DNA of 64,000 nt from Nioella aestuarii (GTDB lineage: Bacteria; Pseudomonadota; Alphaproteobacteria; Rhodobacterales; Rhodobacteraceae). Shown piece by piece: positions 46,415 to 55,575 of the stretch. Each line of letters starts with the position of its first letter. The stretch's first letter is position 1. A model generated the notes under the pieces. That model was given only the letters and a program-made list of their open reading frames with translations. It made no database searches and had not been told where the DNA came from. The DNA lies in NCBI RefSeq assembly GCF_050896395.1, contig NZ_JBPBBA010000012.1:24079-88078 (forward strand), written 5' to 3'. The translations under genes and the position numbers were made by a program.

Positions 46415-47154
46415 CAACTTCGCGTGGGCGCGCGCGTTTCGGCGTTCTGGTGCCCTTTACCAACACCAACCTTGAGCCAGACATGGGCCTTTTGCGCCCC
46501 GATGGGGTTTCGCTGCATTTCGCCCGATTGGGGGGGTATGATCGGGACGAGATCCCGGATTCAGAGCAGATGCACGGGTTGGGCGCCGCTAATCTGAGCG
46601 AGCCTTTGCGCCTGCTGCAAGGTGTGAACCCTGATGTGATCTTATACGGTTGCACCTCGGCGACGCTTACCCATGGCCTGTCTTTTGACCGCGAACTCGC
46701 AAAGCAGATCAAGCAAGACAGCGGCGCACAAACTGTCACCGCCGCCGGAGCCCTGGTTCATGCGTTGCAAACCTTGAAGGTCAAGCGCATTGGCTTTGCC
46801 TCACCCTATGTGCCCGCGATCAACGACATGGCCATCGCCTTTCTGGAGGAAACCGGCGTTAAGGCAGTGCGCCGCTCGGAGGTAAGCGGAACGCTTGATA
46901 ACTATGGACAAGGAGAGCTTACGCCAGACGCCGTCTATGAGCTTGGCCGCGCTGCTGACCATCCGGAGGCCGAAGCTGTGGTGCTGTCATGCACCGACAT
47001 GCGCAGCGTCGAGATCATCGCCAGGCTCGAAGCCAAACTTGGCAAGCCGGTGATCACGTCCAATCAGGCGATGGTGTTTCAGGCCATGCAACTTGCAGGC
47101 CTTGGGGAGACTTTGTCTGGGTTTGGCCGATTGCTGGAAGCGAAACCAACATGA
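46411..47154 (+). CDS. Asp/Glu racemase-superfamily maleate isomerase-like enzyme
   Basis: 247 aa. The N-terminal LVPFTNTNLEPD and paired cysteines Cys81 (YGCTSATLTHG) and Cys194 (VLSCTDMRS) identify the maleate cis-trans isomerase / hydantoin-racemase branch, in which both Cys act as acid and base. A one-Cys arylmalonate decarboxylase is excluded. It could interconvert stereoisomers of the operon substrate. ATGA overlap with the genes on both sides. Confidence 0.85.
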   Translation: MTTSRGRARFGVLVPFTNTNLEPDMGLLRPDGVSLHFARLGGYDRDEIPDSEQMHGLGAANLSEPLRLLQGVNPDVILYGCTSATLTHGLSFDRELAKQIKQDSGAQTVTAAGALVHALQTLKVKRIGFASPYVPAINDMAIAFLEETGVKAVRRSEVSGTLDNYGQGELTPDAVYELGRAADHPEAEAVVLSCTDMRSVEIIARLEAKLGKPVITSNQAMVFQAMQLAGLGETLSGFGRLLEAKPT

Positions 47155-48497
47155 GCTTTGATCTGATCGCAGACTTTGTCCTTGGGGACGCCGATGTGCC
47201 TGAAAGCGCGCTCAACATGGCTGCAACGCTGCTGATCGACACCATTGGGGTGGCAGCAGGTGCGGCGGGTTTGGCCTCGGGGCGCATTGCTAGTGACCAT
47301 GCGTTTGCATTTCACGCAGCAGGTGCCCCCGAGTACGCGGCACATATGATGTTTGACGGCCGACAGGCCTCGATCGCAGGGGCGGCTTTTGCAATGGCCA
47401 CCCAGATCGACAACCTTGATGGCCACGACGGGTTAAATGCAACCAAGGGCCATATCGGCTGTGCCGTCGTGCCTGCCCTTTTTGCCTTTGCCGAAAGGCA
47501 TCCTGAACTCACGGCGCGTGATGCGCTCAAGACGCTGGCTATGTCTTATGAGGTGGCGGCACGCGCGGCCTTTGCGTTACACAGTTCGGTGAGCGACTAT
47601 CACACCTCAGGCGCTTGGAATGCTTTGGGGGTTGCCGCTCTTGGCTGCCGGTTGCGGGCTAGTAGTGCCTCGCAGTTGCGCCACGCGATTGGAATCGCCG
47701 AATACCACGGACCCCGCAGCCAGATGATGCGCGAAATCGCGAACCCGACAATGCTGCACGATGGTTCAGGCATGGGCGCTTTGGTGGGTTCAATGGCGGC
47801 GTTGATGGCGATGAAGGGCTTTACCGGCGCGCCAGCCATTACCGTAGAGAGCGATGAGTCCGCTCCGTATTGGACCGATCTGGGCAAAGTCTGGACCATA
47901 GAGCAAAATTATATCAAGTCCTATCCGGTGTGCCGATGGGCCCATGCAGCAATCGACGCGTTGTCTGGGCTGATGCGGACACACGGGTTTCACAGCCAAG
48001 ATGTCACGCATATTGAGGTGAATACATTCGCCGAGGCGGCGGCGCTCTATCCGGGAATGCCAACGACCACGTCTCAAGCGCAGTACTCGCTGCCATTTGC
48101 ACTGTCGGTTATGTTGGTGCGCGGGCATATTGGCCCAGAGGACATTTCCGGTGCGGGCCTGAGTGATGCGGCGGTTGCCGAGGTTTTGCCGCGAATTACC
48201 CTGCGTGAAGCCAAGCACCATTCCGAGCGGTTTCCTGCCGGGCGTTGGTCTGACGTCACCGTGACGCTGAGGGATGGAAGGCAACTCGCCTCGGGTGATG
48301 TACATGCACGCGGCGGGCCAGAAGACCCGATGGAGATGCAAGAGATCGAAGCCAAGTTTCAGATAATGGCCTCCTCGCTTGGCACAGCGCGCGCGGCGGC
48401 ACTCTGGGCAATGCGCGCACGTCTGCTTCATTCTGATACAACGTTCGCAGAACTGGCAGCCCTGACGCGCACTCCAGCGGAGAAGCACCATGACTGA
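47151..48497 (+). CDS. MmgE/PrpD family protein
   Basis: 448 aa from ATG 47151, which overlaps the previous TGA. MmgE/PrpD proteins include 2-methylcitrate dehydratase and other hydro-lyases or isomerases. NLDGHDGLNATKGHIG, LHSSVSDYHTSGAWNA, and SYPVCRWAHAAIDAL fit the family. It probably dehydrates or isomerises a carboxylic acid in the pathway. Its stop overlaps the dehydrogenase start by eight bases. Confidence 0.85.
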   Translation: MSFDLIADFVLGDADVPESALNMAATLLIDTIGVAAGAAGLASGRIASDHAFAFHAAGAPEYAAHMMFDGRQASIAGAAFAMATQIDNLDGHDGLNATKGHIGCAVVPALFAFAERHPELTARDALKTLAMSYEVAARAAFALHSSVSDYHTSGAWNALGVAALGCRLRASSASQLRHAIGIAEYHGPRSQMMREIANPTMLHDGSGMGALVGSMAALMAMKGFTGAPAITVESDESAPYWTDLGKVWTIEQNYIKSYPVCRWAHAAIDALSGLMRTHGFHSQDVTHIEVNTFAEAAALYPGMPTTTSQAQYSLPFALSVMLVRGHIGPEDISGAGLSDAAVAEVLPRITLREAKHHSERFPAGRWSDVTVTLRDGRQLASGDVHARGGPEDPMEMQEIEAKFQIMASSLGTARAAALWAMRARLLHSDTTFAELAALTRTPAEKHHD

Positions 48498-49458
48498 AAC
48501 GCCGCGTATCATTTTGCACAAGGACAAGACAACAGAGCTGGCTGCGCAGCTGCTGGCCCGTTTCCCGAACGCGGATTTCCGCGAGTGTAACAGCTATGAA
48601 GCCTTACCTTCGCTGATTGAGAGCTATCGTCCCAACATCATCTATTCTGTGCGCTTTGCGGGCACGCCAGGTTTCCCACGCGAAGCGTTGTTCGGTGCAA
48701 ACGGGCCACGCTGGATAGCCAACGGCGGCGCAGGAACTGACCACTACGGACTGTGGGACGCCAACAAAACCATTGTGACCAACGCAGCTGGCGTGGCTGC
48801 TGATATGATGGCGGAGTATGTATTCGGCAGCTTCCTACACTTCACGCTCGACGTGCCTGGCCTGCAAAAAGACAAAGCTGCAAAGGCTTGGCATCCCCGC
48901 ACTGTTGTGCCGCTCTCTGGCAAGACGCTCCTTGTTGTCGGACTAGGCCACACAGGACAGGCCGTCGCGTCCCGCGCCAAGGCGTTTGGCATGACCGTCT
49001 TGGGTACCCGCGCAACCCCGCGCACGATGGAGCATGTCGACGAGGTTCACCCTGCGGATGCATTGCTTGAGCTTTTGCCTCGGGCCGACTTTATTGCGGT
49101 TTGCACGCCCCTGACACCAGCAACGCGCGGCCTCATAGGGGCTCGAGAGATAGCCGCCATGAAATCAGGCGTCATCTTCGCCGATGTCTCGCGTGGCGGC
49201 GTTGTTGATCAAACCCCACTTTTTGATGCGTTGACGACACGGCACATAGCAGGCGCAGCTCTGGACGTGTTCGAAACCGAACCCTTGCCGATAGACAACC
49301 CGCTCTGGGACCTCGAAAACTTGATCATCTCTCCGCATTGCTCCTCCGTTTATTCCGATTGGGGTGCTGCATCATTTGATCTGTTTTTACGAAACTTGGC
49401 ACATTGGACGAGAGACGAGGATCTGATCAATATCGTAGATCCATCTCGCGGTTACTAA
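48490..49458 (+). CDS. D-isomer-specific 2-hydroxyacid dehydrogenase
   Basis: 322 aa. NAD motif VVGLGHTGQAVASRAKA; catalytic Arg in DVSRGGVVD, Glu in ETEPLPIDNPLW and His in ISPHCSS, so it is complete. It reduces a 2-oxoacid to the D-hydroxyacid or the reverse. As last gene of the six-gene operon it may finish a route through a 2-oxoacid made by the aminotransferase (inference). No transporter or regulator lies beside the operon. Confidence 0.9.
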   Translation: MTETPRIILHKDKTTELAAQLLARFPNADFRECNSYEALPSLIESYRPNIIYSVRFAGTPGFPREALFGANGPRWIANGGAGTDHYGLWDANKTIVTNAAGVAADMMAEYVFGSFLHFTLDVPGLQKDKAAKAWHPRTVVPLSGKTLLVVGLGHTGQAVASRAKAFGMTVLGTRATPRTMEHVDEVHPADALLELLPRADFIAVCTPLTPATRGLIGAREIAAMKSGVIFADVSRGGVVDQTPLFDALTTRHIAGAALDVFETEPLPIDNPLWDLENLIISPHCSSVYSDWGAASFDLFLRNLAHWTRDEDLINIVDPSRGY

Positions 49459-49755
49459 TTCCGGCTGTCATTTGGACCGCCAAAAGGGGCTACTTCACGC
49501 GCTTCACTGCCATCTATGATATCTGCAGCACCCACCACTCGGGGCTTGCTGCCCACTTCAGAGCGACCGCAGCGATTTATTGCCAGGCCCGGATCGCAGC
49601 GATGTGGACGGCCCAAAGCGGTCATCCGCGGTAGTCGCCAGCGCCGCGCCTCAGCTTCACCAGGCCGGCCATTCGTCCACCTTGCAGCATCTTCGGAGGG
49701 TGAAGATCTGCAGTTCGGACAAAACGGCCATGCTACACGAGCGGACAGGCGCTGA
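49459..49755. other. 297-base stretch without a gene
   Basis: Between the catabolic operon and the 66-aa reverse-strand gene. No reading frame with a Shine-Dalgarno, no terminator hairpin with T-run and no repeat with the rest of the window were seen. Confidence 0.5.
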
Positions 49756-49956
49756 TTAGAACCCACGTTTCAGTAAGGTATCGACGGCGCGTCGTGCACT
49801 TTCGCGGCGTTCCGCGGATTGAAGTATCTGTTCCCCGGTGGTCTTGTTCTTGATTTCCTTGGCGGGGCGTACGTCGCCGCGAGATCTGGCAAAAAGCCGT
49901 TTGAAACCGTCGATCAAGATGCTCCGGGGGCCCACATGGTTCGTTATGTATGCCAT
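49756..49956 (-). CDS. Small protein of unknown function, 66 aa
   Basis: ATG 49956 is preceded by AAGGAGGA with nine bases spacing, a strong site that supports a real gene. The product (MAYITNHVGPRSILIDGFKR...AVDTLLKRGF) is basic, without signal or membrane segment; KTTGEQILQSAERRESARR looks helical. No family recognised. It is divergent from the LuxR-type regulator at 50115 and could be its target. Confidence 0.55.
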   Translation of the reverse strand: MAYITNHVGPRSILIDGFKRLFARSRGDVRPAKEIKNKTTGEQILQSAERRESARRAVDTLLKRGF

Positions 49957-50114
49957 CGTTCAGTCCTCCTTCATCAGCTTTCACGACAGGCATCTTCACA
50001 AATTGCTGGGTTCGCCGCGTCGGAGGTTCTCCCCATTTTCATTCCTCGGGTTCCCCATTTTTCGCTCCCCAGATTCCTCCCCCGAAGCTAACGTGGGTCT
50101 GTAGGGAGATAGGG

Positions 50115-52715
50115 ATGCGCCTGGTCGATAGGGATAGGGAAGTCGATGAGCTGATGAGGGCCGCTGCCTCCGCGCAAGCGGGAGCAGGCCGAGTTGTACT
50201 GATCTCCGGCGAGGCGGGGATCGGAAAGAGCGCCTTGGTGCGTGCCGTTCTATCGAGACTTCCGAACGAAATGCGCGTCGCCAAGGGCGCATGTGAAAAC
50301 CTGAGCGTTGCGGAGCCACTCGGGCCACTCCGCGACCTGGCGCGCGACGCGGGCTGGACATTCAAGGAGGATCTTGCGCGAGACGGCCCGCGGTTGCGGT
50401 TCTTCTCCGATGCTCTTGATGCTTTCGAGTCCGCCCCGGGCGGCACCGTTCTTGTTGTCGAAGACCTGCATTGGGCAGACGAGGCAACCCTGGATTTCTT
50501 GCGATACCTTGCGCGCCGGATCGACGATCGCCGGATCGTTCTGATCGTCACATCGCGGACAGACTCGGCGCCGGGGAGGGCCCAGGTCCGTCGCGCCCTC
50601 GGAGAAGTTCCAGCGCATGCGCTTGTTCGCCTTCCGCTCGCACCCTTGTCTGCGGACGCGATTGCCCAGCTCGATGTTCCTATCGGTATGGAGCCGCGCG
50701 GGCTTCTTCGCATCAGCGGCGGAAACCCGTTCTATGTAAGCGAGCTCCTTCAAGGAGGGCGAGCCGATACCGTACCGGAAAGTGTGCAGGACGCAGTGCT
50801 TGCTCGGGCGGACCGCCTCACAGTGCTTGGCCGGCAACTAATCGAAATCGTGGCGGTCTTCCCGCGGCAGGCCGAGACCGAGCTGGTCTCGAGCCTGTGT
50901 GGCAACGTGGTCGCGTCAGCCATTGCCGAGTGTGTGGAGCAGGGAATGCTGGAGGCCGATACGGGGCGTCTTGCATTCCGTCACGAAATTGCTCGGCAGG
51001 CAGTTGAGAACTCGTTGGCGACGGAGCGGCGCGTTTCACTGCACGCGAAATTGTTCGATCTGCTCGAGGCTTCCGGCGCCGCTGCGCCAGCGAGACTTCT
51101 GCATCATGCGCATGCCGCTGGCATGAGCGAGGCCGTAGATCGGTTGGCGCCCGAAGCCGCACGCGAAGCAGAGCGTCTCGGCGCCCGGCGGGAAGCAGCC
51201 GCGCACTATCGCCTGGCCGTTGAAAATGCCGGGGCGGGAGCAACCCCAGACCTTCTCGAAGAAGCTGCCCGGACCAATTACCTGATCGGGGATTTCAACA
51301 GCGCACAGATTTATCAGTCACGTGCGCTGAATCAGTGGCGACTGAGCGAAGTCACAGTCAAGGAAGGTGATGCGTGGCGCAAGCTGTCCCGCTATCGCTG
51401 GGGTGCAATGGACGTCTCCGGTGCCCGCGAAGCGGCGCTGACAGCGGTGAAACGTCTTGCGAATTATCGCGGTGCGGAACTTGCGATGGCATATTCCACT
51501 GTTGCTCAACTGGACATGCTGTCCTTTCGCTACGACGAAGTGCCACCCTTCGCAGAGCTGGCAATCGAGCTCGCACGGGAGTTCTCGCGCCCTGACATCG
51601 AAAGCCACGCCCTGAACAATCTTGCGGTGTCGAGATCGCGAACGAACCCTGAGGCTGCGATTGCAGATATGGCTCGCAGTCTCGAGATTGCCATTTCTGT
51701 TGGAAACGTGGACCACGCGTCGCGGGCGTACGGCAATAGTACCTATGTGCACATGTACACGTACGACTACAGGTCGGCCCGAAACTCTGCAGAGCGGGCC
51801 ATCGAGTACATGCAGGAACAGCAGATCGACGGCTTCTTGCTATATGCGACCGGGACGCTTGCTTGTGTCGAACTTTCGCTTGGGAACTGGGCGAGAGTCG
51901 ACGAACTCTTGAAGGGGAGCATGGAAATCCGAACGCAGTTTTCGGAGGAGGAGCAGCATTTCTTCCCTGCAGCTGTGGCGCGCTCGTTGTTGGATATCCG
52001 ACGTGGTGAGGAACCACCCGAGGAAGTCGTACGATTTCTCAAGCGGTTCAGGCAGAGTGACAGTGAACTCCAGCGCTTCGGCCCCTGCGCCGAGATCGCC
52101 GCTGAGAAAGCCTGGATATCCGGAGAGGGAGTCGAGGATGCCATCTCGATTCTGGGCTCCGGACTGTCGCGGGCCCCAGCCCCTTACACCGTCCCGGAAT
52201 TGCATGTCTGGCTGCACCGACTTTCGCCTGGCACCCAAGTCCCAGACACGACCAGATTCTGCGCTGCGCACCGCTTGGAACTCGAAGGAGATAACGAGGC
52301 AGCGGCGTCAGAATGGGAAAGGCGCGGACTGGTGTATGAGCAGGCGATGACACTCGCGCATGGTGACACCAGCGCCAGGATGAGGGCGCTTGAGATACTC
52401 GAGAAGCTCGGCGCCATCGCGCCGGCCGCGCGGATCAGGGCAGACATCCTACTAACCGATCCGGCAGCCGCGCGGTCCGGTCCCCGCCGTGCAACACGCG
52501 AAAATCCAATGGGCCTTACGCCCCGGCAAATGGAGGTACTGGAGTGCCTGGATCGGGGGAATTCCAACAGCGATATCGCCGACAGGCTGTTCATTTCGCC
52601 AAAGACGGTCGACCATCACGTCTCCGCTATACTCTCTAAGCTCGCGGTCGCGTCGCGTGGAGAAGCTGCGGCAAAAGCCCGTGCATTGGGGCTTATCCCA
52701 ACCGTCTCAGATTAG
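50115..52715 (+). CDS. LuxR-family regulator with AAA/STAND-type ATPase (MalT-like)
   Basis: 866 aa. N-terminal ATPase: Walker A GEAGIGKSA (32-40), Walker B VLVVEDLHWADE. A long TPR-like helical region follows (about 350-780), and a C-terminal LuxR HTH (LTPRQMEVLECLDRGNSNSDIADRLFISPKTVDHHV, about 800-866, split as LTPRQMEVL and SPKTVDHHV). Such proteins bind a ligand or partner through the TPRs and activate transcription when ATP-bound. The longer frame from 49950 lacks a start with a site; GGGAGATAGGG precedes ATG 50115. Targets are likely the neighbouring genes. Confidence 0.9.
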   Translation: MRLVDRDREVDELMRAAASAQAGAGRVVLISGEAGIGKSALVRAVLSRLPNEMRVAKGACENLSVAEPLGPLRDLARDAGWTFKEDLARDGPRLRFFSDALDAFESAPGGTVLVVEDLHWADEATLDFLRYLARRIDDRRIVLIVTSRTDSAPGRAQVRRALGEVPAHALVRLPLAPLSADAIAQLDVPIGMEPRGLLRISGGNPFYVSELLQGGRADTVPESVQDAVLARADRLTVLGRQLIEIVAVFPRQAETELVSSLCGNVVASAIAECVEQGMLEADTGRLAFRHEIARQAVENSLATERRVSLHAKLFDLLEASGAAAPARLLHHAHAAGMSEAVDRLAPEAAREAERLGARREAAAHYRLAVENAGAGATPDLLEEAARTNYLIGDFNSAQIYQSRALNQWRLSEVTVKEGDAWRKLSRYRWGAMDVSGAREAALTAVKRLANYRGAELAMAYSTVAQLDMLSFRYDEVPPFAELAIELAREFSRPDIESHALNNLAVSRSRTNPEAAIADMARSLEIAISVGNVDHASRAYGNSTYVHMYTYDYRSARNSAERAIEYMQEQQIDGFLLYATGTLACVELSLGNWARVDELLKGSMEIRTQFSEEEQHFFPAAVARSLLDIRRGEEPPEEVVRFLKRFRQSDSELQRFGPCAEIAAEKAWISGEGVEDAISILGSGLSRAPAPYTVPELHVWLHRLSPGTQVPDTTRFCAAHRLELEGDNEAAASEWERRGLVYEQAMTLAHGDTSARMRALEILEKLGAIAPAARIRADILLTDPAAARSGPRRATRENPMGLTPRQMEVLECLDRGNSNSDIADRLFISPKTVDHHVSAILSKLAVASRGEAAAKARALGLIPTVSD

Positions 52716-52862
52716 ACCAGGCGAGGGATCGAAGAAGCGTCCCAGTTCCGATTGGTTTTTGCCAATGTGCTGCATTGCCAACGCGGCCCATGCCCAGCAA
52801 GCAAGGTGAGCGAGGGCCGCTTCACCCGCATGATCGGTCTCAGCGAACAGGAGGAAGATCAT

Positions 52863-53054
52863 ATGGCTACATATCGCTGCGATGTCTGCGGCATGGGCGT
52901 GAATGCGACATGTGCGGACTGCAACGAGCCGCTCGTCAACGGGCAGCTCACGCTTGACGACGGATCGTCGGTTCAGGTTTCGAAATGCCCGAAATGTGAG
53001 GGCAAAATCAAATCGCCGATGTGCTGCGGCCAAGACATGGCCTGCGTCGCGTAA
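52863..53054 (+). CDS. Small zinc-ribbon-like protein, 63 aa
   Basis: ATG 52863 has AGGAGGAAGA upstream. Cysteines come in pairs: CDVC, CADC, CPKC and a closing MCCGQDM, enough for two metal sites. LVNGQLTLDDGSSVQVSKCPKC is a compact beta-hairpin sequence. Proteins with this layout are found as tiny stand-alone zinc ribbons; function unknown. It lies 147 bases after the LuxR-type regulator on the same strand, so a regulatory link is possible. Confidence 0.65.
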   Translation: MATYRCDVCGMGVNATCADCNEPLVNGQLTLDDGSSVQVSKCPKCEGKIKSPMCCGQDMACVA

Positions 53055-53279
53055 CCAGAGGCCAAAGCGCTCTGGCCCCGATCGGGTCTAGAGAAGGTTT
53101 CATTGTCGGATAGCAGTGTTCAGGAACGCCTGCGCACCGGTGATCCGCGCGCGGTATCTGATGGCCTCTTGCGCAATAATTAACATACCCAAATAGGAAG
53201 AATGCTTGATTTGCAAAGCTCTACCAGCAAGTCTTGCCAGGGCGGCGCGCCGCATGATGAGATGTTTGGAGGAAATACC

Positions 53280-55076
53280 GTGAAATCACTAGCCATGGCC
53301 ATTTTGGGCCTTCTTGCGATGTCGACGGTGGCCGTGGCCTGCCCGACATTCAACCAGACCGGGGCGAGCTATTCGTTGACGGGTCAGCAACTCTACAGTC
53401 CGCAGAGCTATACGGTCGTCGCAGGTGGTCAGAACCCGTTGCAGAACTGTGGCTTCAACAATTCCGGCTACGTCACGACGGCCCCCGATTTCTCATTCTA
53501 CCTGTCAGGGATGGATCAATATTATCTGGTTGCCGATGTCATCAGCCAGTGCGACGCGGTGCTGCTGGTCAACACCGCCAACGCAAGCTGGCTGTTCGAC
53601 GACGATTCAAATGGCAATCTCGATCCGCGGCTTGAAATCCGGGGGGCAGCAAACCTCAATGGCCGGGTCGATGTCTGGGTCGGCACCTATGATGGGTCTT
53701 ATTGCAACGCGACGCTGAATATGGAGACCTGGCTGGCACAGGCCCCTGCGCCGCAGCCGCAGCCGCAGCCCCAACCGCAGGCGAACTGCCCAAGTTACGC
53801 CCATACGGGCCAAGAGGTCTCGCTGACCGGTCAGCAGCTTTACACACCGCAGCGTTACAACGTGAACGCGGGCGGCCCGACGCCACTGGCAAACTGCCCG
53901 TCAGGCGGCCTGGGTTATGCCTATGCGGTGCCGCATTATTCGTTCTACCTGTCCGGCATGGAAGACTATCAGCGCCTGGAAATCGAGGTTGATGGCCAGT
54001 GCGATACGACGCTTCTGGTCAATACCCCCTCCACCCAGTGGTATTTCGATGATGACAGCCGCGGGAACCTGCAACCGCTTGTGAACCTTGCCTCGTCCGG
54101 TGCCCTGAACGGCCGCCTGGATGTCTGGGTTGGCACTTATGACGGCGTGGACTGCTTTGGCGTGCTGGAACTGGAAACCTGGGAGCCGGTCAATGTGGCC
54201 CCGCCTGCGCCGCCATCCATGGCGCTTCCTGACGGCTATTTTCGCCTGACCACGATGTTCCGTGAAAGCTTTTACGAATGTCTTGAAGGAAACCAGGCGG
54301 CGAGTGGACCCGCGTTTATGGATCAGTGCCAGAATGTCACCGGCCAGCTTTGGAGAGCCACGCCCGAAGGTGGCGGCTACTACCGGCTGACCACTGCCTT
54401 CCGCGAGGGGTTCAATGAATGCCTTGAGGGCAACCAGATCAACGGTGTGTCCATGAACGGGGCATCCTTTATGGACAGCTGCCAGAATGTAAGCGGTCAG
54501 CTTTGGCGCGCCATTCCGGTGGGCGACGGCTATTTCCGGCTGACGACGATGTTCCGTGAAACTGCGGGCGAGTGCCTTGAAGGCAATCAGGTCAACGGGG
54601 TGTCCATGAACGGCGCCGCCTTTATGGATGTCTGTCAGGATGTAAGCGGCCAGTATTGGCGGGCCATTCCTGCGGAACTGGTGCAGCAGGTCGACGTCGA
54701 CGCCTCCGCTGCCGTGATCCAAGGACAGCTTGAAACCGCTGGCATGACCAATCTTCCGATCAATTTCGAGTTCGACTCAGCCACTCTCACGCCTCAGGCG
54801 CGTGCCCTCGTTGCCCGGCTTGCGCAGGCGATCTTTGACGCGGGCCTGTCCGGTCGCGCGTTCGAAGTTCAGGGCCATACGGACGCGTCGGGGGCTGAGA
54901 GCTACAATCTGGACCTCTCGAACCGGCGGGCGCAAGCGGTGATCGAGGAACTGGTCAATGTCCACGGAATCAGCCGCACATTGTTGACGCCAGTGGGCTT
55001 CGGCGAAACCCGGCTGATCAACCCGTCATCGCCCAATGCGGCAGAAAACCGGCGCGTGGAAATCCTCCTGCGCTGA
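53280..55076 (+). CDS. Secreted OmpA-family protein with duplicated module and QxW (beta-trefoil) repeats
   Basis: 598 aa from GTG 53280, with GGAGG seven bases upstream; residues 1-20 are a signal peptide. Two related beta modules (21-152 and 170-302) share LTGQQLY, SFYLSGM, DVWVGTYDG and are joined by a PQ-rich linker. Three repeats of about 45 residues (318-361, 366-411, 417-462) each carry ECLEGNQ and a QxW motif (QLW 356, QLW 407, QYW 458), the pattern of a ricin-B-type beta-trefoil. Residues 494-598 form the OmpA domain (QGHTDASGAE, NRRVEILLR). Probably a wall-anchored surface lectin (inference). The internal repeats are nearly identical. Confidence 0.85.
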   Translation: MKSLAMAILGLLAMSTVAVACPTFNQTGASYSLTGQQLYSPQSYTVVAGGQNPLQNCGFNNSGYVTTAPDFSFYLSGMDQYYLVADVISQCDAVLLVNTANASWLFDDDSNGNLDPRLEIRGAANLNGRVDVWVGTYDGSYCNATLNMETWLAQAPAPQPQPQPQPQANCPSYAHTGQEVSLTGQQLYTPQRYNVNAGGPTPLANCPSGGLGYAYAVPHYSFYLSGMEDYQRLEIEVDGQCDTTLLVNTPSTQWYFDDDSRGNLQPLVNLASSGALNGRLDVWVGTYDGVDCFGVLELETWEPVNVAPPAPPSMALPDGYFRLTTMFRESFYECLEGNQAASGPAFMDQCQNVTGQLWRATPEGGGYYRLTTAFREGFNECLEGNQINGVSMNGASFMDSCQNVSGQLWRAIPVGDGYFRLTTMFRETAGECLEGNQVNGVSMNGAAFMDVCQDVSGQYWRAIPAELVQQVDVDASAAVIQGQLETAGMTNLPINFEFDSATLTPQARALVARLAQAIFDAGLSGRAFEVQGHTDASGAESYNLDLSNRRAQAVIEELVNVHGISRTLLTPVGFGETRLINPSSPNAAENRRVEILLR

Positions 55077-55575
55077 GACCGGGCCACTTGTAGCAAAAGC
55101 CGGGGCGTGTAGGCCATGCGCCCCGGTTGCAGAGCGATCAGACCATATCGCAAGCATCGTCGCTGAAACCAGGACGCACACGCAACCTCTACCGGGCGGG
55201 TTCGGGATGCGCCCGCAAAGAGGGGGGTGCCACCCGTACACCCCCCGTACACCGGGCGTGCAGACGGGACGGGGGTTTTGGGACGGGGTGGGGGGACGAG
55301 CATGGGGCAGCAGTCGGGACATTTCGCAGGGATCGCACGCGACCTGAGCCGAACGTCAACTGATCCTCAAGCGCTGCATCCAAGCGTTCCTCACGCCAGA
55401 CTGTTGCCCTGTCCGCACGATGAACATCAGGCAAGCGGTCGCGCTGCATGAATGGATTGAGAAATCTGCCCGATGAGCTAAATCCGAGAAAGACTAGTGA
55501 ACTTTGAGCAATGCTGTAGGTTTACCCAGTTTCCCTGTTCGGGAGCAATGGCAAAAGGACTTAAGGGAAACGGGA
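55077..55575. other. Gene-free region with repeat copy B
   Basis: 499 bases between the OmpA/QxW gene and the first Hint gene. The 93-bp repeat copy B is at 55172-55264. The rest shows no gene or RNA that I can support. Confidence 0.55.
55172..55264 (+). repeat. 93-bp dispersed repeat, copy B
   Basis: Same length and orientation as copy A (40880-40972), ten differences. Its G6/C6 hairpin is at 55222-55227 and 55241-55246. Copy B also has CGGGCG / CGCCCG (6-bp stem) where copy A has a mismatch. Confidence 0.85.
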
